In this document: positions 1-7,183 of the stretch, piece after piece
How positions within the stretch are numbered: position 1 is the stretch's first letter
How the letters are laid out: each line of letters starts with the position of its first letter
Assembly (NCBI GenBank): GCA_036375275.1
Contig: DASUSF010000355.1
Span: 1 to 14,726 of the forward strand
DNA length: 14,726 bases
Direction of reading: 5' to 3'
Source: DASUSF01 sp036375275
GTDB taxonomy: Bacteria; Pseudomonadota; Alphaproteobacteria; Geminicoccales; Geminicoccaceae
Translations under genes and position numbers: made by a program
The notes under the pieces: generated by a model
The model's database searches: none
Told to the model about the DNA's origin: nothing
Seen by the model: only the letters and a program-made list of their open reading frames with translations

Positions 1-395
1 TCCGAGCCGACGTCGGGCTCGGTCAGGCAGAACGAGCCGATGATCTCGCCCGAGGCGAGGCCCGGGAGGTAGCGCCGCTTCTGCGCGTCGGTGCCGTCGA
101 TCACGATCCCCTGGCTGCCGATCCCGATGTTGGTGCCGAAGATCGAGCGGAACGCCGGCGAGGTCTGGCCGAGCGCGATCGCGACCCGGACCTCCTGCTC
201 GATCCCGAGCCCGAGGCCACCGAACTCCTCGGGGATGGTCAGCCCGAACAGGCCGAGCGCCTTCATCTCCTCGACCAGCGCGTCCGGCACCCGGTCGGTG
301 CGGTCGACCTCGTCCTCGAGCGGCACCAGCCGCTCGGCGACGAACCGCTCGATCGTCCGGAGCAGGCTCTCGAAGGTCTCGGGATCGATCGCCAT
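1..395 (-). CDS. Acyl-CoA dehydrogenase, N-terminal part (runs off the window)
   Basis: Acyl-CoA dehydrogenases are FAD flavoenzymes that introduce the alpha-beta double bond of acyl-CoA thioesters and pass electrons to electron-transfer flavoprotein. The 131 visible residues hold the helical N-terminal domain: LGLFGLTIPEEFGGLGLG at about 47-64, then SFCLTEPDVGS at 121-131, the family's FxLTEPxxGSD flavin/substrate motif. The ATG at 395-393 is preceded by GGGGAAGG at a good distance. The catalytic Glu and C-terminal domain lie outside the window, so chain-length preference cannot be read. The gene is divergent from adenine deaminase across a 104-base gap. The family call is secure and the substrate is unknown. 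Confidence 0.93.
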   Translation of the reverse strand, partial: MAIDPETFESLLRTIERFVAERLVPLEDEVDRTDRVPDALVEEMKALGLFGLTIPEEFGGLGLGIEQEVRVAIALGQTSPAFRSIFGTNIGIGSQGIVIDGTDAQKRRYLPGLASGEIIGSFCLTEPDVGS

Positions 396-423
396 GCCTT
401 CCCCGCACCTGCCGTTTTCTGGG

Positions 424-451
424 ATCATAGGCCGGTCCGGAGGCGGCGCAA
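424..451 (-). promoter_or_regulatory. Candidate sigma70-type promoter for the acyl-CoA dehydrogenase gene
   Basis: On the minus strand TATGAT (429-424) matches the -10 consensus at five of six positions. TTGCGC (451-446) lies 16 bases upstream as a weak -35. This would start transcription about 20 bases before the acyl-CoA dehydrogenase ATG. A TATGAT is uncommon by chance in DNA this GC-rich, but the -35 match is poor. No comparable promoter is seen facing the adenine deaminase gene. Confidence 0.35.
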
Positions 452-499
452 CGACGGCCGGCTGCGGCGATCCCTCCGTCTTGAGCATCGGAGCCGCGC

Positions 500-2209
500 A
501 TGGACCAGCGAGCCTTCCTCGAGCGGGCGATCGACCAGGGCGCGGGCCGGGCGCCCGCGGACCTGGTGGTCAAGGACGTCCGGCTCCTGAACGTGATCAC
601 CTGCGAGATCGAGGCGACCGACATCGCGATCACCGGCGAGCGGATCGTCGGCACCTACGGCCGCTACCAGGGACGGGACGAGATCGACGGCCGCGGCCTC
701 ACCGCCGTCCCGGGCTTCATCGACGCCCACCTCCACGTCGAGAGCTCGCTGGTGACGCCGTTCGAGTTCGAGCGTTGCGTGCTGCCCAAGGGCGTGACCA
801 CCGCGATCTGCGACCCGCACGAGATCGCGAACGTGATCGGCACCGACGGCATCCGCTACTTCCTCGAGTGCGCGATGCGGATGGTCATGGACCTCCGGGT
901 GCAGCTCTCGTCGTGCGTGCCGGCGACGCCGTTCGAGACCGCGGGCGCCCGCCTCGGGATCGCCGATCTCCTGCCGCTCCGGGCGCATCCGAAGGTGATC
1001 GGGCTCGCCGAGTTCATGAACTTTCCAGGGGTGCTGGCGAAGGACGCGGGGGCGCTCGACAAGCTCGCCGCCTTCCAGGACGGCCACATCGACGGCCACT
1101 GCCCGCTGCTCCGCGGCCTCGAGCTGAACGGCTACCTCGCCGCCGGGATCCGGACCGAGCACGAGGCGACCACCGCCGGCGAGGCGCTCGAAAAGCTCCG
1201 TAAGGGCGCCACGGTCCTGATCCGGGAAGGCTCGGTCAGCAAGGACCTGCACGCGCTCGCCCCGATCCTCAACGAGGTGACCTCGCCGTTCCTCGGCTTC
1301 TGCACCGACGACCGGAACCCGCTCGACATCGGCGAGGAGGGGCACCTCGACTTCATCGTCCGGAGCGCGATCGCGCGCGGCGCGCCGGCCCCCCACGTCT
1401 ACCGCGTGGCGAGCTGGTCGGCGGCGAACGCGTTCGGCCTCAGGGACCGTGGGGTGATCGCGCCCGGGCGGCGCGCCGACCTCGTGCTCGTCTCCGACCT
1501 CGAGCGCTGCGTGGTGGAGCGCGTGATCGCGCGCGGCCGGCCGGTCGATGGCGCCCTGTTCGAGACGCGCGAGCAGGTCGCGCCGGTCGGCCTGGACAGC
1601 GTCCATGCGGCGCCGGTCGTCGCGGCCGACTTCGCGGTGCCGGCACGACCGGGCGCGACGCCGGTGATCGGGGTGGTCGCCGGTCGGATCATCACGGAGC
1701 GGCTGAGCATGACGCTGCCCGCGCGGGCCGGCGAGGCGGAGGTCGATCCGCGCCAGGACGCGATCAAGGTCGCGGTGGTCGAGCGCCACGGCCGGAACCG
1801 GAACATCGGGCGCGCCTTCGTCCACGGCTTCGGGCTCGAGCGGGGCGCGATCGCGAGCTCGGTCGGGCACGACAGCCACAACATCACCGTGGTCGGCGTC
1901 GACGACGCCGACATGGCCGTGGCGGTCAACCGGCTGATCGAGCTCAAGGGCGGGTTCGCGGTGGTCGCGGGCGGCGAGGTACGGGCCGAGCTCGCGCTCC
2001 CGCTCGCCGGCCTGATGAGCCTCGAGCCCTTCGAGACGGTGCGCTCCGCCCTGATCGAGCTGCGGGCCGCGGCGCGTGGCCTCGGCTGCACGCTTCCCGA
2101 GCCGTTCCTCCAGGTGGCGTTCCTGCCGCTCCCGGTGATCCCGCACCTCAAGATCACCGACATGGGCCTGTTCGACGTCGACCGGTTCGAGCTGATCGGG
2201 GACGGCTGA
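500..2209 (+). CDS. ade: Adenine deaminase
   Basis: Adenine deaminase (EC 3.5.4.2) converts adenine to hypoxanthine and ammonia in cytoplasmic purine salvage or breakdown. The 569 residues are close to the usual length of about 570-600. The amidohydrolase barrel shows GFIDAHLHVESS at 72-83 (metal ligands H77, H79, with E81), ICDPHEIANV at 103-112 and GHIDGH at 195-200. EH at 220-221 and CTDDRNP at 268-274 carry further active-site residues. The C-terminal adenine-deaminase domain carries the typical SSVGHDSHNI. The ATG has GGAG six bases upstream. A 107-base gap with a hairpin separates it from the acetyltransferase gene. No purine operator or riboswitch is evident in the upstream gap. Confidence is high because the HLHVESS and SHNI signatures separate this family from other amidohydrolases. 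Confidence 0.96.
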   Translation: MDQRAFLERAIDQGAGRAPADLVVKDVRLLNVITCEIEATDIAITGERIVGTYGRYQGRDEIDGRGLTAVPGFIDAHLHVESSLVTPFEFERCVLPKGVTTAICDPHEIANVIGTDGIRYFLECAMRMVMDLRVQLSSCVPATPFETAGARLGIADLLPLRAHPKVIGLAEFMNFPGVLAKDAGALDKLAAFQDGHIDGHCPLLRGLELNGYLAAGIRTEHEATTAGEALEKLRKGATVLIREGSVSKDLHALAPILNEVTSPFLGFCTDDRNPLDIGEEGHLDFIVRSAIARGAPAPHVYRVASWSAANAFGLRDRGVIAPGRRADLVLVSDLERCVVERVIARGRPVDGALFETREQVAPVGLDSVHAAPVVAADFAVPARPGATPVIGVVAGRIITERLSMTLPARAGEAEVDPRQDAIKVAVVERHGRNRNIGRAFVHGFGLERGAIASSVGHDSHNITVVGVDDADMAVAVNRLIELKGGFAVVAGGEVRAELALPLAGLMSLEPFETVRSALIELRAAARGLGCTLPEPFLQVAFLPLPVIPHLKITDMGLFDVDRFELIGDG

Positions 2210-2228
2210 GCATCCCGTCGATGCCAAG

Positions 2229-2271
2229 TGGCTCCCTCCGACCGCGCCAAGCGGCGCTTCACAGGGAGCCA
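2229..2271 (+). promoter_or_regulatory. Nested hairpin between ade and the acetyltransferase gene
   Basis: TGGCTCCCT (2229-2237) pairs perfectly with AGGGAGCCA (2263-2271). Inside, GCGCC (2244-2248) pairs with GGCGC (2253-2257) around a four-base loop. The structure begins 20 bases after the ade stop and ends 45 bases before the acetyltransferase ATG. It has no T-run, so a simple intrinsic terminator is unlikely. It may stabilise the ade mRNA 3' end or modulate read-through. Confidence 0.4.
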
Positions 2272-2316
2272 TATTCTGCCGTACCGCAGGGCGCCGTGAG
2301 CATGCGGGAGCGCGAA

Positions 2317-2766
2317 ATGGCGGCTGACATCTCCATCGTCCGGCCGGAAGAGAGGTACAGGCAGGAGTGGCGGCGTCTTTATGACGGCTACGCGACCTTC
2401 TACCGGCGTCCGATGACCGACGAGATCGCGGCCACGGTCTGGGGCTGGCTCCAGGACCCCGCGCACGAGATCGAGGGCGTGCTCGCGGTTCATGAGGGCC
2501 GGCCGCTCGGCCTCGCGCACTACCGGCGCATGCCGAGCCCGCTCCGCGGCGCCGACATCGGCTTCCTCGACGACCTGTTCGTGGATCCCGCCGCCCGCGG
2601 CGCGCGGATCGGCGACGCGCTGATCGCGCACGTCCGAGGCGTCGCGCGGGAACGCGGCTGGAGCGTCGTGCGCTGGCTCACCGCCGACGACAACTACCGG
2701 GCCCGCGCCCTGTACGACCGGGTGGCGAAGAAGACCGCCTGGAACGTCTACGAGCTGACGCCCTGA
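2317..2766 (+). CDS. GNAT family N-acetyltransferase
   Basis: This 149-residue protein resembles single-domain GNAT acetyltransferases, which move an acetyl group from acetyl-CoA to an amine. Strand beta-4 and the pyrophosphate-binding loop are visible as LDDLFVDPAARGARIGDAL (84-102), with RGARIG standing for the usual R/QxxGxG/A. The C-terminal part, DDNYRARALYDRVA (124-137), is the typical N-x-A-x-x-L-Y-x-x-x-G/A region. I start at the ATG at 2317 because GGGAG lies six bases upstream. The frame is open further upstream (ATGs at 2302 and 2221), but that extension is not GNAT-like. It sits between ade and a DMT permease, so it might modify a small amine or resist a toxic compound. The substrate cannot be read. 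Confidence 0.88.
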   Translation: MAADISIVRPEERYRQEWRRLYDGYATFYRRPMTDEIAATVWGWLQDPAHEIEGVLAVHEGRPLGLAHYRRMPSPLRGADIGFLDDLFVDPAARGARIGDALIAHVRGVARERGWSVVRWLTADDNYRARALYDRVAKKTAWNVYELTP

Positions 2767-2777
2767 GCACCCGGTCC

Positions 2778-3707
2778 ATGCCGAGGGAGGGCGCGCCGCC
2801 GGCAGTCGCCGGCGCGATGGCATCCGACGCCCGGCACCCCGGCTGGACCGGGCGCCTCGCGGTGGTCGCCCTCGCCCTGCTCTGGGGGCTGAACTGGCCG
2901 GCGGTCCGGGTCGCGCTCACCGAGATCCCGCCGTGGACGCTCCGGACGGCGGGCCTGGCGCTGGCGGCGGCCGCCCTGTTCGCCCTCGCGGCGGTGCGCG
3001 GCCGGAGCCTCCGGGTGCCTGAAGGCAGGCGTCTCGCGCTCGCCTTCGCCGGGCTGCTCAACATCGCCGGCTTCAACGTCATGACCGCCTTCGCGCAGCT
3101 CCACACCGCGACCTCGCGCGCCGCGATCGTGACCTTCACCATGCCGCTGTTCGCGACCGCCTTCGCCTTCCTGGTCCTGCGCGAGGTGCCGGACCGCGTG
3201 CAGCGGATCGGCCTCGGGCTCGGGACGCTCGGGCTCGGGGTGCTCCTCTATCCGCTCGCGGGCGGCCTCGGCATCCCGCTCGGGGTCGCGTTCTCGCTCG
3301 GCGCCGCGCTCAGCTGGGCGGCCGGCACGGTGTTCCTGAAGCGCGCCCGGATCCAGGCCGAGCCGCTCGCGATCGCCGCCTGGCAGCTGGTCGCCGGCGC
3401 CTCGGCCGCCGGGCTCGGGATGCTGGCGTTCGAGGGGCTGGTCCAGCCCTTTCCGCTCAGCGGCCCGGTGATCGTCGCGCTCGCCTATCACGTGGTCCTG
3501 GCCCAGGCGCTGGCCTACTTCCTCTGGTTCGAGGTGGTGGCCCGCCTGCCCGCCGGGACGGCGGCGCTCGGCACCCTCGGCATCCCGGTGGTCGGCGTCC
3601 TCGGGGCGATGCTGCTGCTCGGCGAACGCCCGACGGTCCCCGACCTGATCGGCTTCGCCCTGATCCTCGCCGCGGCCGCGACCGTGCTCCTGCCGCGCCG
3701 GCGCTAG
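2778..3707 (+). CDS. EamA/DMT-superfamily permease
   Basis: The product is an inner-membrane drug/metabolite transporter of the EamA type, commonly a metabolite or amino-acid exporter. The 309 residues form about ten hydrophobic helices in two homologous halves. The first starts LAVVALALLWGLNWPAVRV, and the second at about residue 165 with LGVAFSLGAALSWAAGTVF. WGxNW and the Pro/Gly-rich LGERPTVPDLIGFALILAA near the C-terminus are typical. The gene begins 11 bases after the acetyltransferase stop and is probably cotranscribed. The start is uncertain. ATG 2778 lacks a Shine-Dalgarno. In-frame ATG 2817 follows a GAGGGAGG by 26 bases with a hairpin between them. The stop codon lies at the edge of a palindromic repeat. 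The substrate is unknown. Confidence 0.9.
   Translation: MPREGAPPAVAGAMASDARHPGWTGRLAVVALALLWGLNWPAVRVALTEIPPWTLRTAGLALAAAALFALAAVRGRSLRVPEGRRLALAFAGLLNIAGFNVMTAFAQLHTATSRAAIVTFTMPLFATAFAFLVLREVPDRVQRIGLGLGTLGLGVLLYPLAGGLGIPLGVAFSLGAALSWAAGTVFLKRARIQAEPLAIAAWQLVAGASAAGLGMLAFEGLVQPFPLSGPVIVALAYHVVLAQALAYFLWFEVVARLPAGTAALGTLGIPVVGVLGAMLLLGERPTVPDLIGFALILAAAATVLLPRRR
2783..2819 (+). promoter_or_regulatory. Shine-Dalgarno, hairpin, ATG arrangement inside the permease 5' end
   Basis: GAGGGAGG (2783-2790) is a strong ribosome-binding motif but has no start codon at normal spacing. Six bases later a seven-pair hairpin forms, CGCCGGC (2797-2803) with GCCGGCG (2808-2814) around loop AGTC. An in-frame ATG (2817) follows two bases after the stem. 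If the hairpin folds, the apparent SD-to-ATG distance drops from 26 to about 8 bases. Initiation by this route is inferred. Confidence 0.35.
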
Positions 3708-3766
3708 AGCAGGTCCCGACATGACGGAACCGACTGCAAGCGGTTGCGACAGGGTGAATCCGCTCT
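3706..3766. repeat. Imperfect palindrome A with AGAGC/GCTCT ends
   Basis: The element begins AGAGC (3706-3710) and ends GCTCT (3762-3766). Its centre pairs AACCG (3728-3732) with CGGTT (3741-3745), and GACGGAACCG matches the reverse complement of CGGTTGCGAC at eight of ten bases. The arms between are less well paired. Its first two bases overlap the permease TAG stop (3705-3707). It is less GC-rich than its surroundings and sits beside palindrome B, which has the same ends. It looks like half of a compound repetitive element. Confidence 0.55.
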
Positions 3767-3778
3767 GATCCCCTGAAT

Positions 3779-3851
3779 AGAGCAATTCTTCTCCCGATGA
3801 GCGGAAGGACGTCGCGGTTCGATGCGGTTCTGTCTCATCGGGAATTGCTCT
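3779..3851. repeat. Palindrome B: long hairpin at convergent gene ends, possible bidirectional terminator
   Basis: The right arm 3835-3851 (TCATCGGG then AATTGCTCT) is fully complementary to AGAGCAATT (3779-3787) plus CCCGATGA (3793-3800). The left arm carries a five-base bulge, CTTCT. The 17 pairs enclose a 34-base loop. A ten-base direct repeat, GCTCTGATCC, occurs at 3762-3771 and 3847-3856, marking the right ends of palindromes A and B. The peptidase stop codon (3835-3837, minus strand) lies in the right arm, which encodes its last residues. It could end transcription from both sides, though there is no clear T-run. Confidence 0.65.
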
Positions 3852-5016
3852 GATCCAGCCGGGCGATCGCGAGCGCCGTCGCCTTGGCGCGCGGCACCAG
3901 GCTGTCGACGTGGCAGGTCTCGTCCGGCGAGTGCGCCTTCTCGCCGAGCGGCCCGGTGCCACAGACCGTCGGCGCACCGACCGCGGCGGTGAAGCCGGAA
4001 TCCGCCGAGCCGCCGGTGTACTCGGCGCCGATGGACATGCCGAGGTCCCGGGCGCAGGCGATGTAGTGCTCGGCGAGCGCCGCGCTCGCGCCGCTCGGCT
4101 CGAACGGCAGGAAGCGGGCGCTCTCGGTGATCCGGGTCGTGGTCCCGGCGAGGTGGGTCTCGGCGAGGATCCGCTCGATCGCGGCCTCGGCCTCGGCCAT
4201 CGCGTCCAGGGTCTTGAAGCGGACGTCGACCCGGGCGGTGGCGAGCGGCGCGACCGTGTTGACCGACTGTCCGCCCGAGATCAGCCCGACGTTCACGGTG
4301 GTCCCGGTCTCGTAGTCGGTCAGCGCGTGCAGAGCGACCACCTTTCGCGCGAGCTCCTCGATCGCGCTCACGCCCTTCTCGTGCGCGGCGCCGGAATGGG
4401 CGGCATGGCCGGTGACCTCGATGGTCAGGAACATCGCACCCTTGCGGCCCGAGACGATGTTGCCGCTGACCCGTCCGGGCTCGGCGTTGAACACCGCGCG
4501 CGCGCCCCGCGCGGTGTCCTCGATCACCGCCCGCGAGGTCGGGGACGCGATCTCCTCGTCGGTGGTGTAGAGCGCGACCAGGGGATGGCGCGCGCCGCCG
4601 AACCGGGCGAACCCCTCGATCACGAAGGTGCTGAGCACCAGGCCCGCCTTCATGTCGGCGACCCCGGGCCCGTACGCCCTGCCGTTCTCGACCCGGAACG
4701 GCCGCCGCGCGGCCTCGCCCTTCGGGAAGACGGTGTCCCGGTGACCGAGCAGCAGAACGTGCGGGAGGTTGCTGCCCGCATCCCGGGACTCGAGCCGGGC
4801 GCGAACCGAGAAGCTGGAGCCCGGCTGCTCGATCACCTCGCACGGGATGCCGGCGGCCTCGAGGTGGCGGTGGATGATCGTCCCCGTGGCATCCACGCCC
4901 GCGACGTCGAACGAGCCGGAGTCGGTGTTCACCAGCTCCTCGAGCAGGGCGACCATCGCCTCCTGCTGCCCGTCCAGCCATTCCAGCACCTCCGTCTCGA
5001 CCGTCCCTGCTGCCAT
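3835..5016 (-). CDS. M20 family metallopeptidase, glutamate carboxypeptidase (CPG2)-like
   Basis: This is a two-zinc M20 hydrolase of the carboxypeptidase G2/ArgE/DapE group, which cleaves amide bonds releasing an amino acid. The 393 residues are full length. Expected ligands are present: H92 in LLLGHRDTVFPKG (88-100), bridging D121 in YGPGVADMKAG, general base E154 with ligand E155 in TTDEEIASPTSR, E179 in FNAEPGR, and H362 in EKAHSPDE. The dimerisation-domain motif TGHAAHSGAAHEKGVSA is at 202-218. The ATG has GGGAGGAG just upstream, and I see no signal peptide, so it is probably cytoplasmic. Spacing and motifs fit CPG2 better than DapE, but the substrate could be an acylated amino acid or a folate-like glutamate. 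The last residues are encoded inside palindrome B. Confidence 0.93.
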   Translation of the reverse strand: MAAGTVETEVLEWLDGQQEAMVALLEELVNTDSGSFDVAGVDATGTIIHRHLEAAGIPCEVIEQPGSSFSVRARLESRDAGSNLPHVLLLGHRDTVFPKGEAARRPFRVENGRAYGPGVADMKAGLVLSTFVIEGFARFGGARHPLVALYTTDEEIASPTSRAVIEDTARGARAVFNAEPGRVSGNIVSGRKGAMFLTIEVTGHAAHSGAAHEKGVSAIEELARKVVALHALTDYETGTTVNVGLISGGQSVNTVAPLATARVDVRFKTLDAMAEAEAAIERILAETHLAGTTTRITESARFLPFEPSGASAALAEHYIACARDLGMSIGAEYTGGSADSGFTAAVGAPTVCGTGPLGEKAHSPDETCHVDSLVPRAKATALAIARLDQSNSR

Positions 5017-5193
5017 GTGCTCCTCCCGTGCGCCGTGGTGCGCGCCATCTCTAGAACAGCCGCCGGCCGCTGTCGAAGCACGTGCGGGGCCCCGTCGGCC
5101 GACCGGCTGCCGGCTGCTCTGGATCCGGCGGACAGGGCCTTGCGCCGGGTCGCCCGCTCGGTTGTCATGGCCCGACCGCAGGAGGAGGGACCG

Positions 5194-5496
5194 ATGGGCT
5201 TGCTGGATGCGCTACGCGGCATGTTCGGAGGCGGCGGCCAGCCGGCGGGCGCCGCGGCCGCCGAGCCGGTCGAGTACAACGGCTTCACGATCCGGCCGGC
5301 GCCGGAGAAGACCCAGGGCGGCTGGAACACGGCCGGGCTGATCGTCAAGACCGTCGGCGAGGAGGTGAGGGAGCAGGCGTTCGTCCGGGTCGACACCCAC
5401 AGCGATCGCGACGCCGCGGTCGCGTTCTCGATCACCAAGGCGAAGCAGATCATCGACGAGCAGGGCGAGCGGCTGTTCGAGACCGAGCGCCGGTGA
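5194..5496 (+). CDS. HlyU-like small protein
   Basis: The 100-residue product fits the HlyU family (named after the Vibrio haemolysin regulator; the alphaproteobacterial members are mostly uncharacterised). After a Gly/Ala-rich linker at 12-24, the core reads VEYNGFTIRPAPEKTQGGW (26-44). It continues with FVRVDTHSDRDAAVAFSI (63-80) and KAKQIIDEQGERLF (82-95). The ATG has an excellent SD, GGAGGAGGGA, at 5181-5190. It is divergent from the peptidase gene across a 177-base gap, so promoters for both are expected there, but none is convincing. The next gene starts 40 bases downstream. No helix-turn-helix is obvious, so a DNA-binding role here is only by family name. Confidence 0.85.
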   Translation: MGLLDALRGMFGGGGQPAGAAAAEPVEYNGFTIRPAPEKTQGGWNTAGLIVKTVGEEVREQAFVRVDTHSDRDAAVAFSITKAKQIIDEQGERLFETERR

Positions 5497-5536
5497 CCCC
5501 GGCCCCGCCCGGCGGGCCCGTCGCGGCCGCCACCTC

Positions 5537-6373
5537 ATGACGGCGCGGCTGGTCGTCGAGGACCTCCGGGTGCGCTATCCGACGCCATCGCGGGTGGTGG
5601 ACGCGGTGCGCGGCGTGTCCTTCGCGGTCAGCCGGGAGAAGGTCGGGCTCGTCGGCGAGTCCGGCTCCGGCAAGTCGACCGTCGGGCGCGCGATCCTCCG
5701 GCTGATCCAGAAGCCCGGGGAGATCAGCGCGCGGGTGCTGTCGTTCGACGGCATCGACATCCTGAGCGCGTCCGACGCGACCATGCGTGAGCTCCGCGGC
5801 CGGCGGATCGCGATGGTCATGCAGGACCCGAAGTTCTCCCTCAACCCGGTGATGACGGTCGGCAGGCAGATCCGCGAAGCCTGGCGCGCGCATGCCAGAG
5901 GCGGCCGCCATGCGGCCGAGCGGAAGGCGCTGGAGGTGCTCGAGGCGGTCAAGATCCGCGACCCCGAGCGGGTCTACCGCTGCTACCCGCACGAGATCTC
6001 GGGCGGCATGGGGCAGCGGGTGATGATCGCGATGATGCTGGTCGCCGACCCCGACCTGCTGATCGCCGACGAGCCGACCTCGGCGCTCGACGTGACCGTG
6101 CAGATGCAGGTGCTGGCGATCCTGGACGACCTGGTCACCTCGCGCGGCCTCGGGCTGATCTTCATCAGCCACGACCTCAACCTGGTGGCCTCGTTCTGCG
6201 ACCGGGTGCTGATCATGTACGCGGGACGCGTGGTCGAGACCTGCGCCGCCGACCGGCTGAACGACGCGGCCCATCCCTACACCCGGGGCCTGCTCGCCGC
6301 CCTGCCGCAGGTCGACCGGGAGCCGGGGCCGCTGCCGGTGCTCGAGCGCGACCCGGCGTGGCTGGATGGTTGA
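5537..6373 (+). CDS. ABC transporter ATP-binding protein, OppD/DppD/NikD type
   Basis: This is a cytoplasmic ATPase subunit of a peptide/nickel-type (PepT family) ABC importer. It shows Walker A GESGSGKST (40-48), Q-loop MQDP with Q96 and signature ISGGMGQR (154-161). Walker B is LLIADEPTSALD (174-185, catalytic E179) and the switch His is H212. HPYTRGLLAALP at 246-257 is the hallmark of the OppD/DppD branch. The chain ends at residue 278 and lacks the roughly 50-residue Cys-containing tail of classical OppD/DppD, so its length is closer to NikD. The ATG has no clear Shine-Dalgarno. It overlaps the next ATPase gene by eight bases. No permease or substrate-binding protein is nearby, so the substrate is unknown. 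Confidence 0.92.
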   Translation: MTARLVVEDLRVRYPTPSRVVDAVRGVSFAVSREKVGLVGESGSGKSTVGRAILRLIQKPGEISARVLSFDGIDILSASDATMRELRGRRIAMVMQDPKFSLNPVMTVGRQIREAWRAHARGGRHAAERKALEVLEAVKIRDPERVYRCYPHEISGGMGQRVMIAMMLVADPDLLIADEPTSALDVTVQMQVLAILDDLVTSRGLGLIFISHDLNLVASFCDRVLIMYAGRVVETCAADRLNDAAHPYTRGLLAALPQVDREPGPLPVLERDPAWLDG

Positions 6374-7166
6374 CGCTGCGGGCGGGACGACCGCCCGGGC
6401 CATGCTCACGCTCGACGCGCTCGACGTCCGCTTCGGGAGCTTTCATGCGGTGCGGGCGGTCGGCTTCGAGCTCCCGGCGGGCGGGTCCTTCGGGCTGGTC
6501 GGCGAGTCCGGCTCCGGCAAGACCACGGTGCTCCGGGCGGTGGCGGGCCTGATCCAGGACTGGTCGGGGCGGATCGTGGTCGACGACGAGGTCCAGGGCG
6601 CCACCCGCAGCCGCCACTTCCACCGGACCGTCCAGATGGTCTTTCAGGATCCCTACGGCTCGCTCCACCCGCGCCACACGGTCGACCGGACGCTCGCCGA
6701 GCCGCTGCGGATCCACGGCCGCTCCGAAGTGGGGCCCCGGGTCGAGGCGGCCCTGCGCGCGGTCGGCCTCGGTCCCGCCTTCCGCTACCGCTACCCGCAC
6801 CAGCTCTCGGGCGGGCAACGCCAGCGGGTCGCGATCGCCCGCGCGCTGATGCTGGAGCCGCGCCTCCTGCTCCTCGACGAACCGACCAGCTCGCTCGACG
6901 TTTCCGTCCAGGCGGAGATCCTGAATCTGCTGCGCCGGCTGAGGGAGGAGCGTGGACTGACCTTCCTGTTCGTCTCGCACAACCTCGCGGTGATCGCTCA
7001 GATGTGCGACCGGGTGGCGATCATGAACCAGGGCCGGATCGTCGAGACGGCGCCGGTCGCGGCGCTGCGTCGGGGGGCGCTCCACGAGCCCTACGCGCGA
7101 CAGCTGCTGGCCGCCAGCAAGGGCTACGACCGGGCGGCCGCAAACGCCCTGACCACCTACGACTGA
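6366..7166 (+). CDS. ABC transporter ATP-binding protein, OppF/DppF/NikE type
   Basis: This is the second ATPase of the same importer, expected to pair with the preceding subunit. It shows Walker A GESGSGKTT (46-54), Q-loop FQDPYGSLHPR with Q94 and signature LSGGQRQR (147-154). Walker B is LLLLDEPTSSLD (167-178, E172) and H205 is the switch His. The FQDPxxSLxPR sequence and HEPYARQLLAA near the end mark the OppF branch. Like its partner it is short (266 residues), lacking the Cys-containing C-terminal extension. The start is at ATG 6366 within the upstream stop region. A start at ATG 6402 (MLTLDALDV) is also plausible. The reading frames overlap by eight bases, implying translational coupling. 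Confidence 0.92.
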   Translation: MVDAAGGTTARAMLTLDALDVRFGSFHAVRAVGFELPAGGSFGLVGESGSGKTTVLRAVAGLIQDWSGRIVVDDEVQGATRSRHFHRTVQMVFQDPYGSLHPRHTVDRTLAEPLRIHGRSEVGPRVEAALRAVGLGPAFRYRYPHQLSGGQRQRVAIARALMLEPRLLLLDEPTSSLDVSVQAEILNLLRRLREERGLTFLFVSHNLAVIAQMCDRVAIMNQGRIVETAPVAALRRGALHEPYARQLLAASKGYDRAAANALTTYD

Positions 7167-7183
7167 GCTTCGGGAGGACCGGA

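Noticed and set aside
425..2272. Very long open frame on the minus strand opposite adenine deaminase
   Set aside because: It is Glu/Arg/His-rich with no family resemblance and mirrors the ade codons; GC-rich DNA rarely yields stops in this antisense frame.
5078..5094. Adjacent palindromes GCACGTGC and CGGGGCCCCG between the peptidase and HlyU-like genes
   Set aside because: Short self-complementary GC words are expected often at this base composition, and neither lies beside a recognisable promoter.
3910..5496. Plus-strand open frame running through the M20 gene into the HlyU-like gene
   Set aside because: Only the last 100 residues, starting at the ATG with a strong Shine-Dalgarno (5194), are a real protein; the rest is antisense to the peptidase.
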